In this document: positions 47,230-56,264 of the stretch, one piece after another
Layout: the number at the start of each line of letters is the position of its first letter
Position numbering within the stretch: position 1 is the stretch's first letter
Assembly (NCBI RefSeq): GCF_016756395.1
Contig: NZ_AP018365.1
Location: 3,447,001-3,511,000 of the forward strand
Direction of reading: 5' to 3'
DNA from: Streptomyces sp. SN-593
GTDB lineage: Bacteria > Actinomycetota > Actinomycetes > Streptomycetales > Streptomycetaceae
DNA length: 64,000 nucleotides
Program-made: the position numbers and the translations under genes
The notes under the pieces: model-generated
What the model saw: only the letters and a program-made list of their open reading frames with translations
Told to the model about the DNA's origin: nothing
The model's database searches: none

Positions 47230-47985
47230 TCAGCGCTTCGTCGCGCGGTGCCGACCGCCGCGCGGGGCGGTGGCGGCGACCGTCTCGGCGCCCAGGTCCG
47301 CGGTCGCCAGGGCGCCGCCCTCGCCCCGCCCGGCGCCCGCCGCCGGAGCGGCGTCCGCGCCCTCCGCCGCGGACTTGCGGCGCGAGCGCAGGAACTCGAT
47401 GCCCACCGGCACCACGGAGACGAGCACCACCAGGACGAGGATCGCCTCGATGTTGTCCCGGACGAACGCGATCTGTCCGAGCCAGTAGCCCAGGAGCGTG
47501 ACGCCGGCGCCCCACAGGGTGCCGCCGATGATGTTGAAGGTCGCGAAGGTCCGGTAGTTCATCCGGCTGACGCCGGCCACGATCGGGGTGAAGGTCCGCA
47601 CGATGGGCACGAAGCAGGCCATCACGATCGCCTTCGGCCCGTGCCGCTCGAAGAAGGCGTGCGCCTTCTCGATGTTCTCCATCTTGAACAGCCGGGACTC
47701 CGGCCGGGAGAAGAGCGAGGGCCCGACCTTGCGGCCGAACCAGTAGCCGGTCTGCTCCCCCGCCACCGCCGCCACCGCGATCAGCGCGGCCACCACGGCC
47801 AGCGGCTGGTGCAGGGTGCCGGACGCGACCAGCAGCCCGGTGGTGAACAGCAGCGAGTCACCGGGCAGGAAGAAGCCGATCAGCAGTCCGGACTCGGCGA
47901 ACACGACCAGCAGCACGCCCCACAGGCCGTAGGTGTTGATCAGATGGTTCGGGTCGAGCCAGCTCGGTCCGAGCGCGAGGTTCAT
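47230..47985 (-). CDS. DedA-family membrane protein
   Basis: 251 residues from ATG 47985 (a GTG one codon earlier is possible). DedA landmarks are YGLWGVLLVVFAESGLLIGFFLPGDSLLFTTGLL, GEQTGYWFGRKVGPSLFSR, HAFFERHGPKAIVMACFVPIVRTFTPIVAGVSRMNY and GGTLWGAGVTLLGYWLGQ. Members act in phospholipid or undecaprenyl-phosphate translocation. The C-terminal ~50 residues are a variable Ala/Gly/Arg tail. Likely cotranscribed with the ThrE-like gene. Confidence 0.92.
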   Translation of the reverse strand: MNLALGPSWLDPNHLINTYGLWGVLLVVFAESGLLIGFFLPGDSLLFTTGLLVASGTLHQPLAVVAALIAVAAVAGEQTGYWFGRKVGPSLFSRPESRLFKMENIEKAHAFFERHGPKAIVMACFVPIVRTFTPIVAGVSRMNYRTFATFNIIGGTLWGAGVTLLGYWLGQIAFVRDNIEAILVLVVLVSVVPVGIEFLRSRRKSAAEGADAAPAAGAGRGEGGALATADLGAETVAATAPRGGRHRATKR

Positions 47986-48093
47986 CACGACTCAAAAGTA
48001 TCAATCCTGTGTTGGTACAAGCGTTCCGCTGGCTATGAGTAGTGCACTACGGTCTGCGCAGCGTCGACCACGCAACTTCGCAAGTCCGGGCAA

Positions 48094-48134
48094 GTCACGC
48101 AGGTCACACAGGTCACACCCGGCCCTCACCTGTG
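48094..48134. promoter_or_regulatory. GTCAC repeats upstream of the ABC ATPase gene
   Basis: Three GTCAC motifs at 9-bp spacing (48094, 48103, 48112) and an inverted pair CACAGGT/ACCTGTG (48107-48113, 48128-48134) lie 70-110 bp before the ATPase start. They may be regulator sites; the regulator is unknown. Confidence 0.35.
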
Positions 48135-48204
48135 GAAATCCTGTGCCCGGAACCTCCTCCCACGTGCTCCGTCACCGCGACCGAACTACCTGGCGGCTCC
48201 CGTT

Positions 48205-49623
48205 ATGACTCGCGCCATCACCCTGCACGAAGTTTCCAAGTACTACCCGAAGCAGCCGTCGCCGGCCGTGGACCGGTTCTCGCTGGACATCGCCCCCGGT
48301 GAGTTCCTGGTACTGCTCGGCCCCTCGGGCTGCGGAAAGTCCACGGTCCTGCGGATGATCGCCGGCCTGGAGGACATCACCACCGGCGAACTGCTGCTCG
48401 ACGGCGAGTACTCCAACGACCTGGCGCCGGGCGACCGGAAGATGGCGATGGTCTTCCAGAACTTCGCCCTCTACCCGAGCATGACCAGCCGGGAGAACAT
48501 CGGGTTCCCGCTGCGCTTCGAGATGCCCGGCGAGGAGCACGGGCCCCGGGTGGACGAGACCGCCCGCATCCTCGGGATCGAGGAGATCCTCGACCGCTAC
48601 CCCGGGCAGCTTTCCGGCGGCGAGCGGCAGCGTGTCGCGATGGGCCGGGCGATCTCCCGGCACCCCTCGGTCTTCCTGATGGACGAGCCGCTGTCGAACC
48701 TCGACGCGAAGCTGCGGGCGCACCTGCGCGCGGAGATCGCACGCCTCACCCGCGGGATGGGCGTGACCACGGTGTACGTCACCCACGACCAGGCCGAGGC
48801 GATGTCGCTCGGGGACCGCGTGGCGATCATGCGCAGCGGGGTGCTCCAGCAGCTCAGCAGCCCGCGGGACGCGTACCACCTGCCGGAGAACGTGTTCGTG
48901 GCCGCGTTCGTCGGCACGCCGCGGATCAACCTGCTCCAGGCGACCGTGATCGCTCCGCTGAGCGGGGGGATGTGGATCGACTTCGGCCGCCAGCGGCTGG
49001 GGCTGCCGGAGCCGCTCGGCTACGACCACCAGATGCTCCGCATCCAGCAGGGCCGGCCGATCATCGTCGGGCTGCGGTCGGAGGCGGTGCGGATCGCGCA
49101 GCCGAGCCAGGCGCACGCGGGGGAGGTGGTGATCAGCGGGGTCGTCGAGCACGTGGAGTACCAGGGGCACGAGTCGCTGGTGCACCTCGACACCGGGTCG
49201 CGGCCGGCGATCGTGCCGGAGCTGGAGGCGCCGCGGCCGGCGCCCGCCGTGACGCGGGCCGGGAGCAGGCGGGCCGCGAGTGGTTCGGGGGGCGGGATCG
49301 GGAAGTTGGCGCAGAAGGCCGCGCGGCGGCTCCAGGCGTCGATTCCGGCGCGGGACGCGGCGGGTGCGGGTGGGGGTGCGGGTGGGGGTGCGGGTGGGGT
49401 GCCGCCGAGGCCCGGGCACGCGCCCGGGGCGGCGGTCATCGACCGGCCTCAGGCGTCGCCCGAGACCCGCACGGGGGATCTCGTGGTGCGCACCGGGCCG
49501 GACATCCAGGTACGGCGCGGGGACCGGGTGCCGCTTCTCGTCGACCTCGCGCACCTTTACGTCTTCGATCGCGACGGCAACCGGGTGTGTCCCGCTCCCA
49601 CCCGGCAGCCCCTCCTGGAGTAG
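48205..49623 (+). CDS. sugar ABC transporter ATPase (MsiK/UgpC type) with inserted linker
   Basis: 472 residues from ATG 48205. ATPase motifs are LLGPSGCGKSTVLRMIAGLE (Walker A), VFQNFALYPSMTSRENI (Q-loop), LSGGERQRVAMGRAI, VFLMDEPLSNLDAKLRAHLR and YVTHDQAEAMSLGD. The C-terminal TOBE/MalK-like domain (IIVGLRSEAVRIAQPSQ) is split by ~90 Ala/Gly/Pro-rich residues (about 335-430) before ending DRVPLLVDLAHLYVFDRDGNRV. No permease or binding-protein gene is near; such orphan ATPases can serve several sugar importers. The linker is encoded by GGGTGC repeats near 49365-49400. Confidence 0.88.
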   Translation: MTRAITLHEVSKYYPKQPSPAVDRFSLDIAPGEFLVLLGPSGCGKSTVLRMIAGLEDITTGELLLDGEYSNDLAPGDRKMAMVFQNFALYPSMTSRENIGFPLRFEMPGEEHGPRVDETARILGIEEILDRYPGQLSGGERQRVAMGRAISRHPSVFLMDEPLSNLDAKLRAHLRAEIARLTRGMGVTTVYVTHDQAEAMSLGDRVAIMRSGVLQQLSSPRDAYHLPENVFVAAFVGTPRINLLQATVIAPLSGGMWIDFGRQRLGLPEPLGYDHQMLRIQQGRPIIVGLRSEAVRIAQPSQAHAGEVVISGVVEHVEYQGHESLVHLDTGSRPAIVPELEAPRPAPAVTRAGSRRAASGSGGGIGKLAQKAARRLQASIPARDAAGAGGGAGGGAGGVPPRPGHAPGAAVIDRPQASPETRTGDLVVRTGPDIQVRRGDRVPLLVDLAHLYVFDRDGNRVCPAPTRQPLLE

Positions 49624-50359
49624 CCCTCCGGGGGTCCAGCCGCCCCCAGGGCACCCCTCCCCCCGGCGGCGCCCCGGCCCCCGCCCCCGGGGTGCCCCGG
49701 ACCCCGCCCCCGGGTGCCCCATGCGGTCCGCGTCCACCCGCAGGTACGTCGTGGCTGAGCGCGCAGTTCCCCGCGCCCCTGGGGGATGCCCCTTGCGGTC
49801 CGCGTTCACCCGCGGGTGCGTGGTGGCTGAGCGCGCAGTTCCCCGCGCCCCTGGGGGGATGCCCCTTGCGGTCCGCGTTCACCCGCCCGTGCACTGTGGC
49901 TGAGCGCGCAGTTCCCCGCGCCCCTGAGGTGGGTGCGGCTGCTCCGCAGCGCACCCCGGCCCGTACCCGGGCGAAGGGACCGTACAGCCGACAACGGCGA
50001 GCAACCCAAAAAAGGGGCGCGGGGAACTGCGCGACCAACCGGCCACCGGCCCGCACCCGGGAGCGCGACGGGACCGCCACGGCGGGGAACCGAAGGGGCG
50101 CGGGGAACTGCGCGACCAGCCACCACGCACCCGCAGGAAGGCACCCACCGCAAGGGGCACCCACCCAGGGGCGCGGGGAACTGCGCGACCAACCGGCCAC
50201 CGGCCCGCACCCGGCAACACGGCGGCACCCCCACGGCGGGGGGATGGGGGCACCCCAGGCCGCAGGGGGTCCCGGGTCGGGGGAGGGGGCACCCGGGGGG
50301 CGGGTGGACGTAAGAAGGGATTCATCGGGGGTTCACCGCGGCGCCCTAACGTCCACCCG
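49624..50359. repeat. repeat cluster 2
   Basis: A 736-bp gap without genes. Three forward 20-mers GCGCAGTTCCCCGCGCCCCT (49761-49780, 49833-49852, 49906-49925) are followed by three inverted copies (50013-50032, 50094-50113, 50167-50186) at 72-81-bp spacing, so the cluster is a large symmetric inverted repeat centred on the 127-bp element. Spacer DNA between copies is also conserved (GGTGCCCCTTGCGGTCCGCG-type). Confidence 0.9.
49906..50032. mobile_element. 127-bp inverted-repeat element, copy 2
   Basis: Same length and ends as copies 1 and 3, in the orientation opposite to copy 1. It differs by two bases from copy 1 and three from copy 3; one of these is in the internal hairpin loop (TCC in place of TTC). 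Confidence 0.75.
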
Positions 50360-51709
50360 GTGACAACGACCCGCGGCCATTGGTTCACCCCACGCCACAG
50401 GGGCGCCCCGGAACCGGCCCGCCCGCAGCAGAACCCCACCCCGCCTAAAACCCTTCCGTGGGAACCCGTCACCGTCGCGGACTGCCTCAGGGAGTGCGCC
50501 CGGATGTGCGGCACCCTCACCGCGTCCCGCGACGAGAACCGCCACCCCGAACTGACCCGGCGCCTGATCCACCTCCCCTCGCCGGACGAACTCGGCCAGG
50601 ACACCCCGGCGGGCCCGGCCGTGACGGACGACCTGCTCGACGCCCTCCTGGAGGCCGGCGGGTCCGCGGTCCCGGCCGGCGACGCGGGCCGCCGCCTCGC
50701 GCGGACCGTGACGGAGACCGTGCTGCCGCTGCGTCCGGACTCCCGCCCGGCCTGGCGCCTGCGGGCCCGCGCGCTGGAGGCCGCGGGCGACACCGAGGGC
50801 GCGCTGGCGGCGTACGACCGCTGCGTGGCCCTCGCGGCCCACGACACCCACGCCCGCACCCGCGCGACCGCGCTGCGCACGGCCCTCCCGGAGGAACGCG
50901 CGCTCGCCGCGCTGCTCCCGGGCGCCGGCGTCCCGCCCCGCGGCCCCGGCACCGTACCGGCCCTGGAGGCGGCCGCGGTGCGGCACATCGAGGAGCACCT
51001 CGCCACCGCGGCGGCCGGCTCCCCCGCGCTGGCGGAGGTGATCGCCCTCTACGCCGACCAGCACCGCCACCGTCTGCGCGCCCCGATCGCGGACCCCACC
51101 TACGGCGGCACCGGCTGGCTCGACCTCGGCGGGCTCCGCAACCGGATCGCCGGCCGCTCGATCTGCCTGGTCGCCAACTCCGGCACGGTGAAGGACGGTT
51201 CGCTCGGCGCGCTGATCGACTCCTACGACGTGGTGGTCCGCTTCACCTCGTACGTGATCGATCCGGCCGCGACCGGCACCCGCACCGACATCCATGTCAC
51301 CGGGCACCGGAAGGTCTTCAACTGGGACCGCCCGGTCACCACCCGCCTGGTCCTCGGCGACAGCGCCGCCGCGTGGCGCACCGACGTCCGCGCCCGCCTG
51401 GTGCCCGGCGCGCAGCGGTACGCCGGCGACGAGTCGCTGCGCGCCCCCGTACGGGACATCGGCCGCCTGGACGAGGGCCGTTGGCCGCACCCGCCGACCT
51501 GCTCCTTCGAGGCGATGTGGCTGCTCGACTTCCTCGACGTCAGCCCGCGCCTCGACCTGGTCGGCTTCGACTTCCACCGGACGCCGCCCTACCGCCTGCC
51601 GGGCGCGGCCCTGATACCCACCGCCTCCGACGAGGCGAACACCCGCCAGGAGGCATGGGTCATGGAACGTGCCCGGAACATCGCGGGACCGGTGGTCTCC
51701 CTGCGATGA
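50360..51709 (+). CDS. GT29-like (sialyltransferase-fold) glycosyltransferase
   Basis: 449 residues from GTG 50360. The N-terminal ~190 residues include a TPR-like pair (AWRLRARALEAAGDTEGALAAYDRCVALAA). The C-terminal part resembles family 29: RSICLVANSGTVKDGSLGALIDSYDVVVRFTSYVID (like sialylmotif L), TRTDIHVTGHRKVFN and CSFEAMWLLDFLDVSPRLDLVGFDF (sialylmotif S/III-like). GT29 proteins transfer sialic or related acidic sugars in animals; bacterial relatives are poorly studied. ATGA overlap couples it to the pyruvyltransferase gene, so both probably build one surface glycan. Confidence 0.68.
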   Translation: MTTTRGHWFTPRHRGAPEPARPQQNPTPPKTLPWEPVTVADCLRECARMCGTLTASRDENRHPELTRRLIHLPSPDELGQDTPAGPAVTDDLLDALLEAGGSAVPAGDAGRRLARTVTETVLPLRPDSRPAWRLRARALEAAGDTEGALAAYDRCVALAAHDTHARTRATALRTALPEERALAALLPGAGVPPRGPGTVPALEAAAVRHIEEHLATAAAGSPALAEVIALYADQHRHRLRAPIADPTYGGTGWLDLGGLRNRIAGRSICLVANSGTVKDGSLGALIDSYDVVVRFTSYVIDPAATGTRTDIHVTGHRKVFNWDRPVTTRLVLGDSAAAWRTDVRARLVPGAQRYAGDESLRAPVRDIGRLDEGRWPHPPTCSFEAMWLLDFLDVSPRLDLVGFDFHRTPPYRLPGAALIPTASDEANTRQEAWVMERARNIAGPVVSLR

Positions 51710-53982
51710 GCACCCTGTCCTCCCGCTCCGACGCGGCCTGGGCCGCACCCGCCCCGCAGTCCGCCGCCGCCCTCACCGGCAAGCGGCGGATCGCCTTCGC
51801 CGCGTGGGCCGACGCCGGCCGGCTGCCCGGCCTGCTGGCGTTGCTGCGCAGCCTCGCCCTGACCAACCAGGCCGTGTGCGAGGACTTCCTCGTGCTCCAC
51901 GACGGGCTGCCGGAAGGCACCGCCGAGCGTGTCGCCGCCTACCACCCGCGCGCCGAACTGCGCCGTGTGGAGCCGGAGTCGGCCGAGCGCCGCGCGTCGT
52001 ACGCGCAGGCCGCCGGCGGCGCCGCCGAGCCGGGCGCGTACGGCGTGCTGGAGGCGTTCCGGCTGCGCGACCACGACACGGTGATCGTGCTGGACACCGC
52101 GCAGGTGGCCTGCGGCCCGCTCGGCCGGCTGCTGACGCTGCGCCGGGGCCTGGCGGCGGCACCGTACCGGCCCGGCGGGGACGCGCCCGGCACGCGGGTG
52201 CTGGTGGTGCAGCGCGAGCACCTGACCGACGCGTTCTGCGCGCGGCTGGACGCGGTGGCCCGGGACGGCGCCTACCCGCAGGAGCGGGCCGCGGCGGGCG
52301 TGCTGGCGGCGGCGCTGGACGCGCCGTACGAACCGCTCGACACCGACGGGGTGTTCGCCTCGGCGCACTCCGCCCCGAGCGCCGCCCCCGGGGAGCCCGA
52401 CGGATGCGCGCCCGCCGACTTCCAGGCGCGGTTCATGGCGCTGTCCGGCCCCGCGCACCACGACCTGCTGGTGCACCTCGGCACCCCGCACGTGGCGAGG
52501 ACCGGCGACGTGGGCTGCGCGCGCCGGGTCGCGGCCGCGCACATCGCCGCGGGCGAGTACCAGGACGCGGTCGACCTGCTCGGCTCGGTGCGCATACCGG
52601 TGGACGACGCGTGGCCGCACGAGGTCTACGGCCAGGCGCTGATGAGCGTCTCGCGCGACGAAGAGGCGCGGGCGCACCTGCGGTTGGCCACCGCCTCCCC
52701 CAACTGGGCGCCGCCCGCGTTCGCCAGGCTGGCGCAGATCGCCTGGGTGCGCGGGGACGACGACGGCGCGCGGCAGTCGGCCCTGGCCGGGCTGGACGCG
52801 GACCCGACGCACCGGCCGTGCCGGCAGATGCTGCTGCGCGCCGCCGTGCCCGACGGACCCGCCGACCCGGCCGGCGCTCCCGCCGTCGAACCGGCCGCAG
52901 CGCGCGAGCAGTTGGCGCACGTCGCGTTCTACATGCCGCGGCAGGGCAACGCTGGCGACAAGGTGCTGCCCGAGGCCGTACGGCTCGCCTTCGACCGCGA
53001 CCCGGGTCCCCGCCGCTGGCACTCCGTGCACGCCCACCGGCTGTTCGACGAGGCCGCGTTGGAGCGGGTCAACTCCCGCCGCGGGCTGGTGATCGGCGGC
53101 GGCGGGCTCTTCCTGCCCGACACCATGCCCAACGGCAACAGCGCCTGGCAGTGGAACGTCCCCGACGACGTGCTGGCCCGTGTCGAGGTGCCCGTCGCGG
53201 TCTACGCGGTCGGCTTCAACCTCTTCGACGGCCAGTCGTACCGGCACGAGCGCTTCCGCACCGCGTTGCGGGCACTCGCCGAGAAGGCGGCCTTCTTCGG
53301 CCTGCGCAACCACGGGTCCATCGCGCAGGTGCGCCGGCTGCTGCCGCCGGAGCTGCACGGCAAGGTGCGCTTCCAGCCCTGTCCCACCACCGTCACCCGC
53401 CACCTGGTGCCCGGCTGGTCCGACCCCGTACGGCGCGACGACACCATCCTGCTCAACGCCGCCTACGACCGCGCGGGCCTGCGCTTCGGCCACGACTACG
53501 GCCACTTCCTCGCCGAACTCGCCTTCTCGGTGCGGGCGCTGGGCGCCCGTGCGGAGGTGCGGTGCGCGGCCCACACGGTGGAGGACGAGCGGATCGCCCA
53601 CGACCTGCGGCGCGAGCACGGCGTGGCGCTGCCGGTCGTCCCGATGTACGACTTCGACACCGACGGCATCCGGGCCGCCTACGCCCGCACCAAGCTGGTC
53701 ATCGGCATGCGCGGCCACGCCGGTATGGTCCCGTTCGGCTGCGGCACCCCGATCATCAGCCTCATCTCGCACCCGAAGATGGCGTACTTCCTCGCCGACA
53801 TCGACCGTCCCGCCTGGGGTGTGTCCGTCCACGACCGCGACCTGTCCGCGCGCCTCACCGAGCGCGCGACGGCCCTGCTCGACGACCACGAAGCGGCCGT
53901 CGCCGACGTGCGCGAGCGCCAGGACATGCTGTGGCGGGTCACCCGGGAGAACGCGGAGGTCCTGCGCACCCTCGGCTTCTGA
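51706..53982 (+). CDS. fusion of GT8-like, TPR and polysaccharide pyruvyltransferase domains
   Basis: 758 residues from ATG 51706. Residues ~25-260 look like a GT8-type nucleotide-sugar transferase (IAFAAWADAGRLPGLLALLRSLALTNQ, DTVIVLDTAQVACGPL). About 275-385 are TPR-like (GEYQDAVDLLGSVRI, ARAHLRLATASPNWAPPAFARLAQIAW). About 400-750 are a pyruvyl transferase: NAGDKVLPEAVRLAF, RGLVIGGGGLFLPDTM, FFGLRNHGSIAQVRRLLPPEL, KLVIGMRGHAGMVPFGCGTPIISLISHPKM. The last domain would add ketal-linked pyruvate to a glycan. Three domains in one chain, coupled to a GT29-like gene, is an unusual set. Confidence 0.72.
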   Translation: MSTLSSRSDAAWAAPAPQSAAALTGKRRIAFAAWADAGRLPGLLALLRSLALTNQAVCEDFLVLHDGLPEGTAERVAAYHPRAELRRVEPESAERRASYAQAAGGAAEPGAYGVLEAFRLRDHDTVIVLDTAQVACGPLGRLLTLRRGLAAAPYRPGGDAPGTRVLVVQREHLTDAFCARLDAVARDGAYPQERAAAGVLAAALDAPYEPLDTDGVFASAHSAPSAAPGEPDGCAPADFQARFMALSGPAHHDLLVHLGTPHVARTGDVGCARRVAAAHIAAGEYQDAVDLLGSVRIPVDDAWPHEVYGQALMSVSRDEEARAHLRLATASPNWAPPAFARLAQIAWVRGDDDGARQSALAGLDADPTHRPCRQMLLRAAVPDGPADPAGAPAVEPAAAREQLAHVAFYMPRQGNAGDKVLPEAVRLAFDRDPGPRRWHSVHAHRLFDEAALERVNSRRGLVIGGGGLFLPDTMPNGNSAWQWNVPDDVLARVEVPVAVYAVGFNLFDGQSYRHERFRTALRALAEKAAFFGLRNHGSIAQVRRLLPPELHGKVRFQPCPTTVTRHLVPGWSDPVRRDDTILLNAAYDRAGLRFGHDYGHFLAELAFSVRALGARAEVRCAAHTVEDERIAHDLRREHGVALPVVPMYDFDTDGIRAAYARTKLVIGMRGHAGMVPFGCGTPIISLISHPKMAYFLADIDRPAWGVSVHDRDLSARLTERATALLDDHEAAVADVRERQDMLWRVTRENAEVLRTLGF

Positions 53983-54048
53983 GCCCCGCTGACCGAGCCC
54001 CGCGAACCGGGACCACCCGCATCCCGGGACCGCCCGCATCCCGGGGCG

Positions 54049-54092
54049 CCCCCGCGGTGCGGGCGGCCCGCGCCCCGGTCGCACCGCGGGGG
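54049..54092. terminator. terminator after the glycan cassette
   Basis: A perfect 13-bp stem, CCCCCGCGGTGCG (54049-54061) with its complement (54080-54092), and an 18-base loop. Two direct repeats of GGGACCRCCCGCATCCC precede it at about 54010-54043. Confidence 0.65.
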
Positions 54093-54146
54093 TGGACCGA
54101 ACCGTCGCGGCGGGGGAGCGGGGGGCGCGGGACATAAGCTGAGCGG

Positions 54147-54614
54147 ATGAGCGAAGCCACCGCCGGGGAGCGGATCGCCGAGGACTTCGGGGACATCGTC
54201 CGCCGCGAATCACGCGCCGTCGTCTACGGCGAACTCACCGCCGGCCTCGGCCCGGCCCTGGACGAGGCCACCTACCCCGTCCTGAGCGGCCTCGCCCGCG
54301 GCGGCCCCCGCAGCGCCGCCCGCCTCGGCCACGACATCGGCCTGGACCGCTCCGTCGTGAGCCGCCACGCCGACCGCCTCCAGGCGGCGGGCCTGCTCCG
54401 CCGCGAACCCGACCCCTCCGACCGCCGGGCGAGCCTGCTCGTGCTGACCGAGGAGGGCTCGCAGGTGGTGACCCGGATGCGCGCCCGCCTGGCCGAACGC
54501 TTCGACGCCTACCTCGCGCACTGGCCGCCCGCCGAGGCCGAGGCGTTCGCCCGCGCCCTGCACCGCTTCACCCAGGAGGCCCTGCTCCCGAGGGACTGCG
54601 GGGACACGCCGTAG
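54147..54614 (+). CDS. MarR-family regulator
   Basis: 155 residues from ATG 54147. Winged helix: TYPVLSGLARGGPRSAARLGHDIGLDRSVVSRHADRLQAAGLLRREPDPSDRRASLLVLTEEG. There is no Shine-Dalgarno. TAAGCT (54135-54140) stands 6 bp before the ATG, suggesting a leaderless mRNA. It precedes the glutamate decarboxylase gene by 120 bp on the same strand and may regulate it. Confidence 0.88.
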   Translation: MSEATAGERIAEDFGDIVRRESRAVVYGELTAGLGPALDEATYPVLSGLARGGPRSAARLGHDIGLDRSVVSRHADRLQAAGLLRREPDPSDRRASLLVLTEEGSQVVTRMRARLAERFDAYLAHWPPAEAEAFARALHRFTQEALLPRDCGDTP

Positions 54615-54734
54615 GGCCGGTCCGGCCCCTGCCGGCACCGACGGGAGGACGTAACGTCGGGCGCGTACGGCGGTATGACGATCGGGCCGGTCGGCCCGGG
54701 CCGTCGCCGCCCCGCAGTCGGAAGGGCTTTCCGC

Positions 54735-56138
54735 ATGTCGTTGCACAAGGGCTCGGGCGCGCCGCACGAGGTCTCCGTCAGTCCGTTCTTCCTGGGAGAC
54801 GCCGACCCGGTCGGCGCCATGCAGACCGCCCCGCCCAAGCACCGGCTGCCGGACGGCCCGATGACGCCGGCCGCGGCGTACCAGCTCGTGCACGACGAGC
54901 TGATGCTCGACGGCAACTCCCGGCTCAACCTCGCCACCTTCGTCACCACCTGGATGGAGCCGCAGGCGAACGTGCTGATGGCGGAGTGCGTCGACAAGAA
55001 CATGATCGACAAGGACGAGTACCCGCGCACCGCCGAACTGGAGCGGCGCTGCGTGGCGATGCTCGCCGACCTGTGGAACGCCCCCGACCCCGGCGCGGCC
55101 GTCGGCTGCTCGACCACCGGCTCCTCCGAGGCGTGCATGCTCGCCGGAATGGCGCTCAAGCGGCGCTGGGCCAAGCGCACCCCGGGCTACCCGGCCACCG
55201 CCCGGCCGAACCTGGTGATGGGCGCCAACGTCCAGGTCTGCTGGGAGAAGTTCTGCACGTTCTGGGAGGTCGAGCCGCGGCTGGCCCCGATGGACGGCGA
55301 CCGGCTGCACCTGGACGCCGAGTCGGCGCTCGCCCTGTGCGACGAGAACACCATCGGGGTGGTGGCCGTGCTCGGCTCCACCTTCGACGGCTCCTACGAG
55401 CCCGTCGCCGAGATCTGCGCGGCCCTGGACGACTACGAGCAGCGCACCGGCGTCCACATCCCCGTGCACGTGGACGGCGCCTCCGGCGGCATGATCGCGC
55501 CGTTCCTCGACACGGACCTGGAGTGGGACTTCCGGCTCCCCCGGGTGGCCTCGATCAACACCTCGGGCCACAAGTACGGGCTGGTCTACCCCGGGGTCGG
55601 CTGGGCGCTGTGGCGCGACGCCGAGTCGCTGCCGGAGGAGCTGGTCTTCCGGGTGAACTACCTCGGCGGCGACATGCCCACCTTCGCGCTGAACTTCTCC
55701 CGCCCGGGCGCCCAGGTGGTCGCGCAGTACTACTCCTTCCTGCGGCTGGGCCACGACGGCTACCGCGCGGTGCAGCAGTCCTGCCGCGACGTCGCCACCG
55801 GCACCGCGCGGCGCTTCGAGGAACTGGAGGACTTCCGGCTGATCACCCGGGGGGACCAGCTCCCGGTGTTCGCGGTCACCACCACGCCCGACGTGACGGC
55901 GTACGACGTGTTCGACGTCTCGCGGCGGCTGCGCGAGCGCGGCTGGCTGGTCCCGGCGTACACCTACCCGGCCGACCGGCAGGACCTGGCGGTGCTGCGG
56001 GTGGTCTGCCGCAACGGCTTCTCCGCGGACCTGGCCGACCTGCTGATGGACGACGTGGCCGCGCTGCTGCCGGAACTGCGGCGCCAGCAGCACCCGTTGA
56101 ACCGCCCCGAGTCGGTGGCCACCGCGTTCCACCACTGA
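54735..56138 (+). CDS. gad: glutamate decarboxylase
   Basis: PLP enzyme converting glutamate to GABA and CO2, consuming a proton. 467 residues from ATG 54735 with GGAAGGG upstream; an in-frame ATG at 54675 adds 20 odd residues. Family features are NLATFVTTWMEPQANVLMAE, IGCSTTGSSEACMLA-type phosphate loop (VGCSTTGSSEACMLAGMALK), VPVHVDGASGGMIAPF and the PLP lysine in SINTSGHKYGL (Lys 280). Normal length. TAACGT (54652-54657) could be its -10 element. Confidence 0.95.
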   Translation: MSLHKGSGAPHEVSVSPFFLGDADPVGAMQTAPPKHRLPDGPMTPAAAYQLVHDELMLDGNSRLNLATFVTTWMEPQANVLMAECVDKNMIDKDEYPRTAELERRCVAMLADLWNAPDPGAAVGCSTTGSSEACMLAGMALKRRWAKRTPGYPATARPNLVMGANVQVCWEKFCTFWEVEPRLAPMDGDRLHLDAESALALCDENTIGVVAVLGSTFDGSYEPVAEICAALDDYEQRTGVHIPVHVDGASGGMIAPFLDTDLEWDFRLPRVASINTSGHKYGLVYPGVGWALWRDAESLPEELVFRVNYLGGDMPTFALNFSRPGAQVVAQYYSFLRLGHDGYRAVQQSCRDVATGTARRFEELEDFRLITRGDQLPVFAVTTTPDVTAYDVFDVSRRLRERGWLVPAYTYPADRQDLAVLRVVCRNGFSADLADLLMDDVAALLPELRRQQHPLNRPESVATAFHH

Positions 56139-56264
56139 GCCGGCCGCCCCCGTCTCCATCCCCGTTTCCGCATCCGCCTCCCCGCCTCCCCGTCTCCGCC
56201 GTCCCGGCGCTGCCGCGTGACCCCCGTATCCCCCACGTACCCCCCACACGAAAGGGACACCGCC

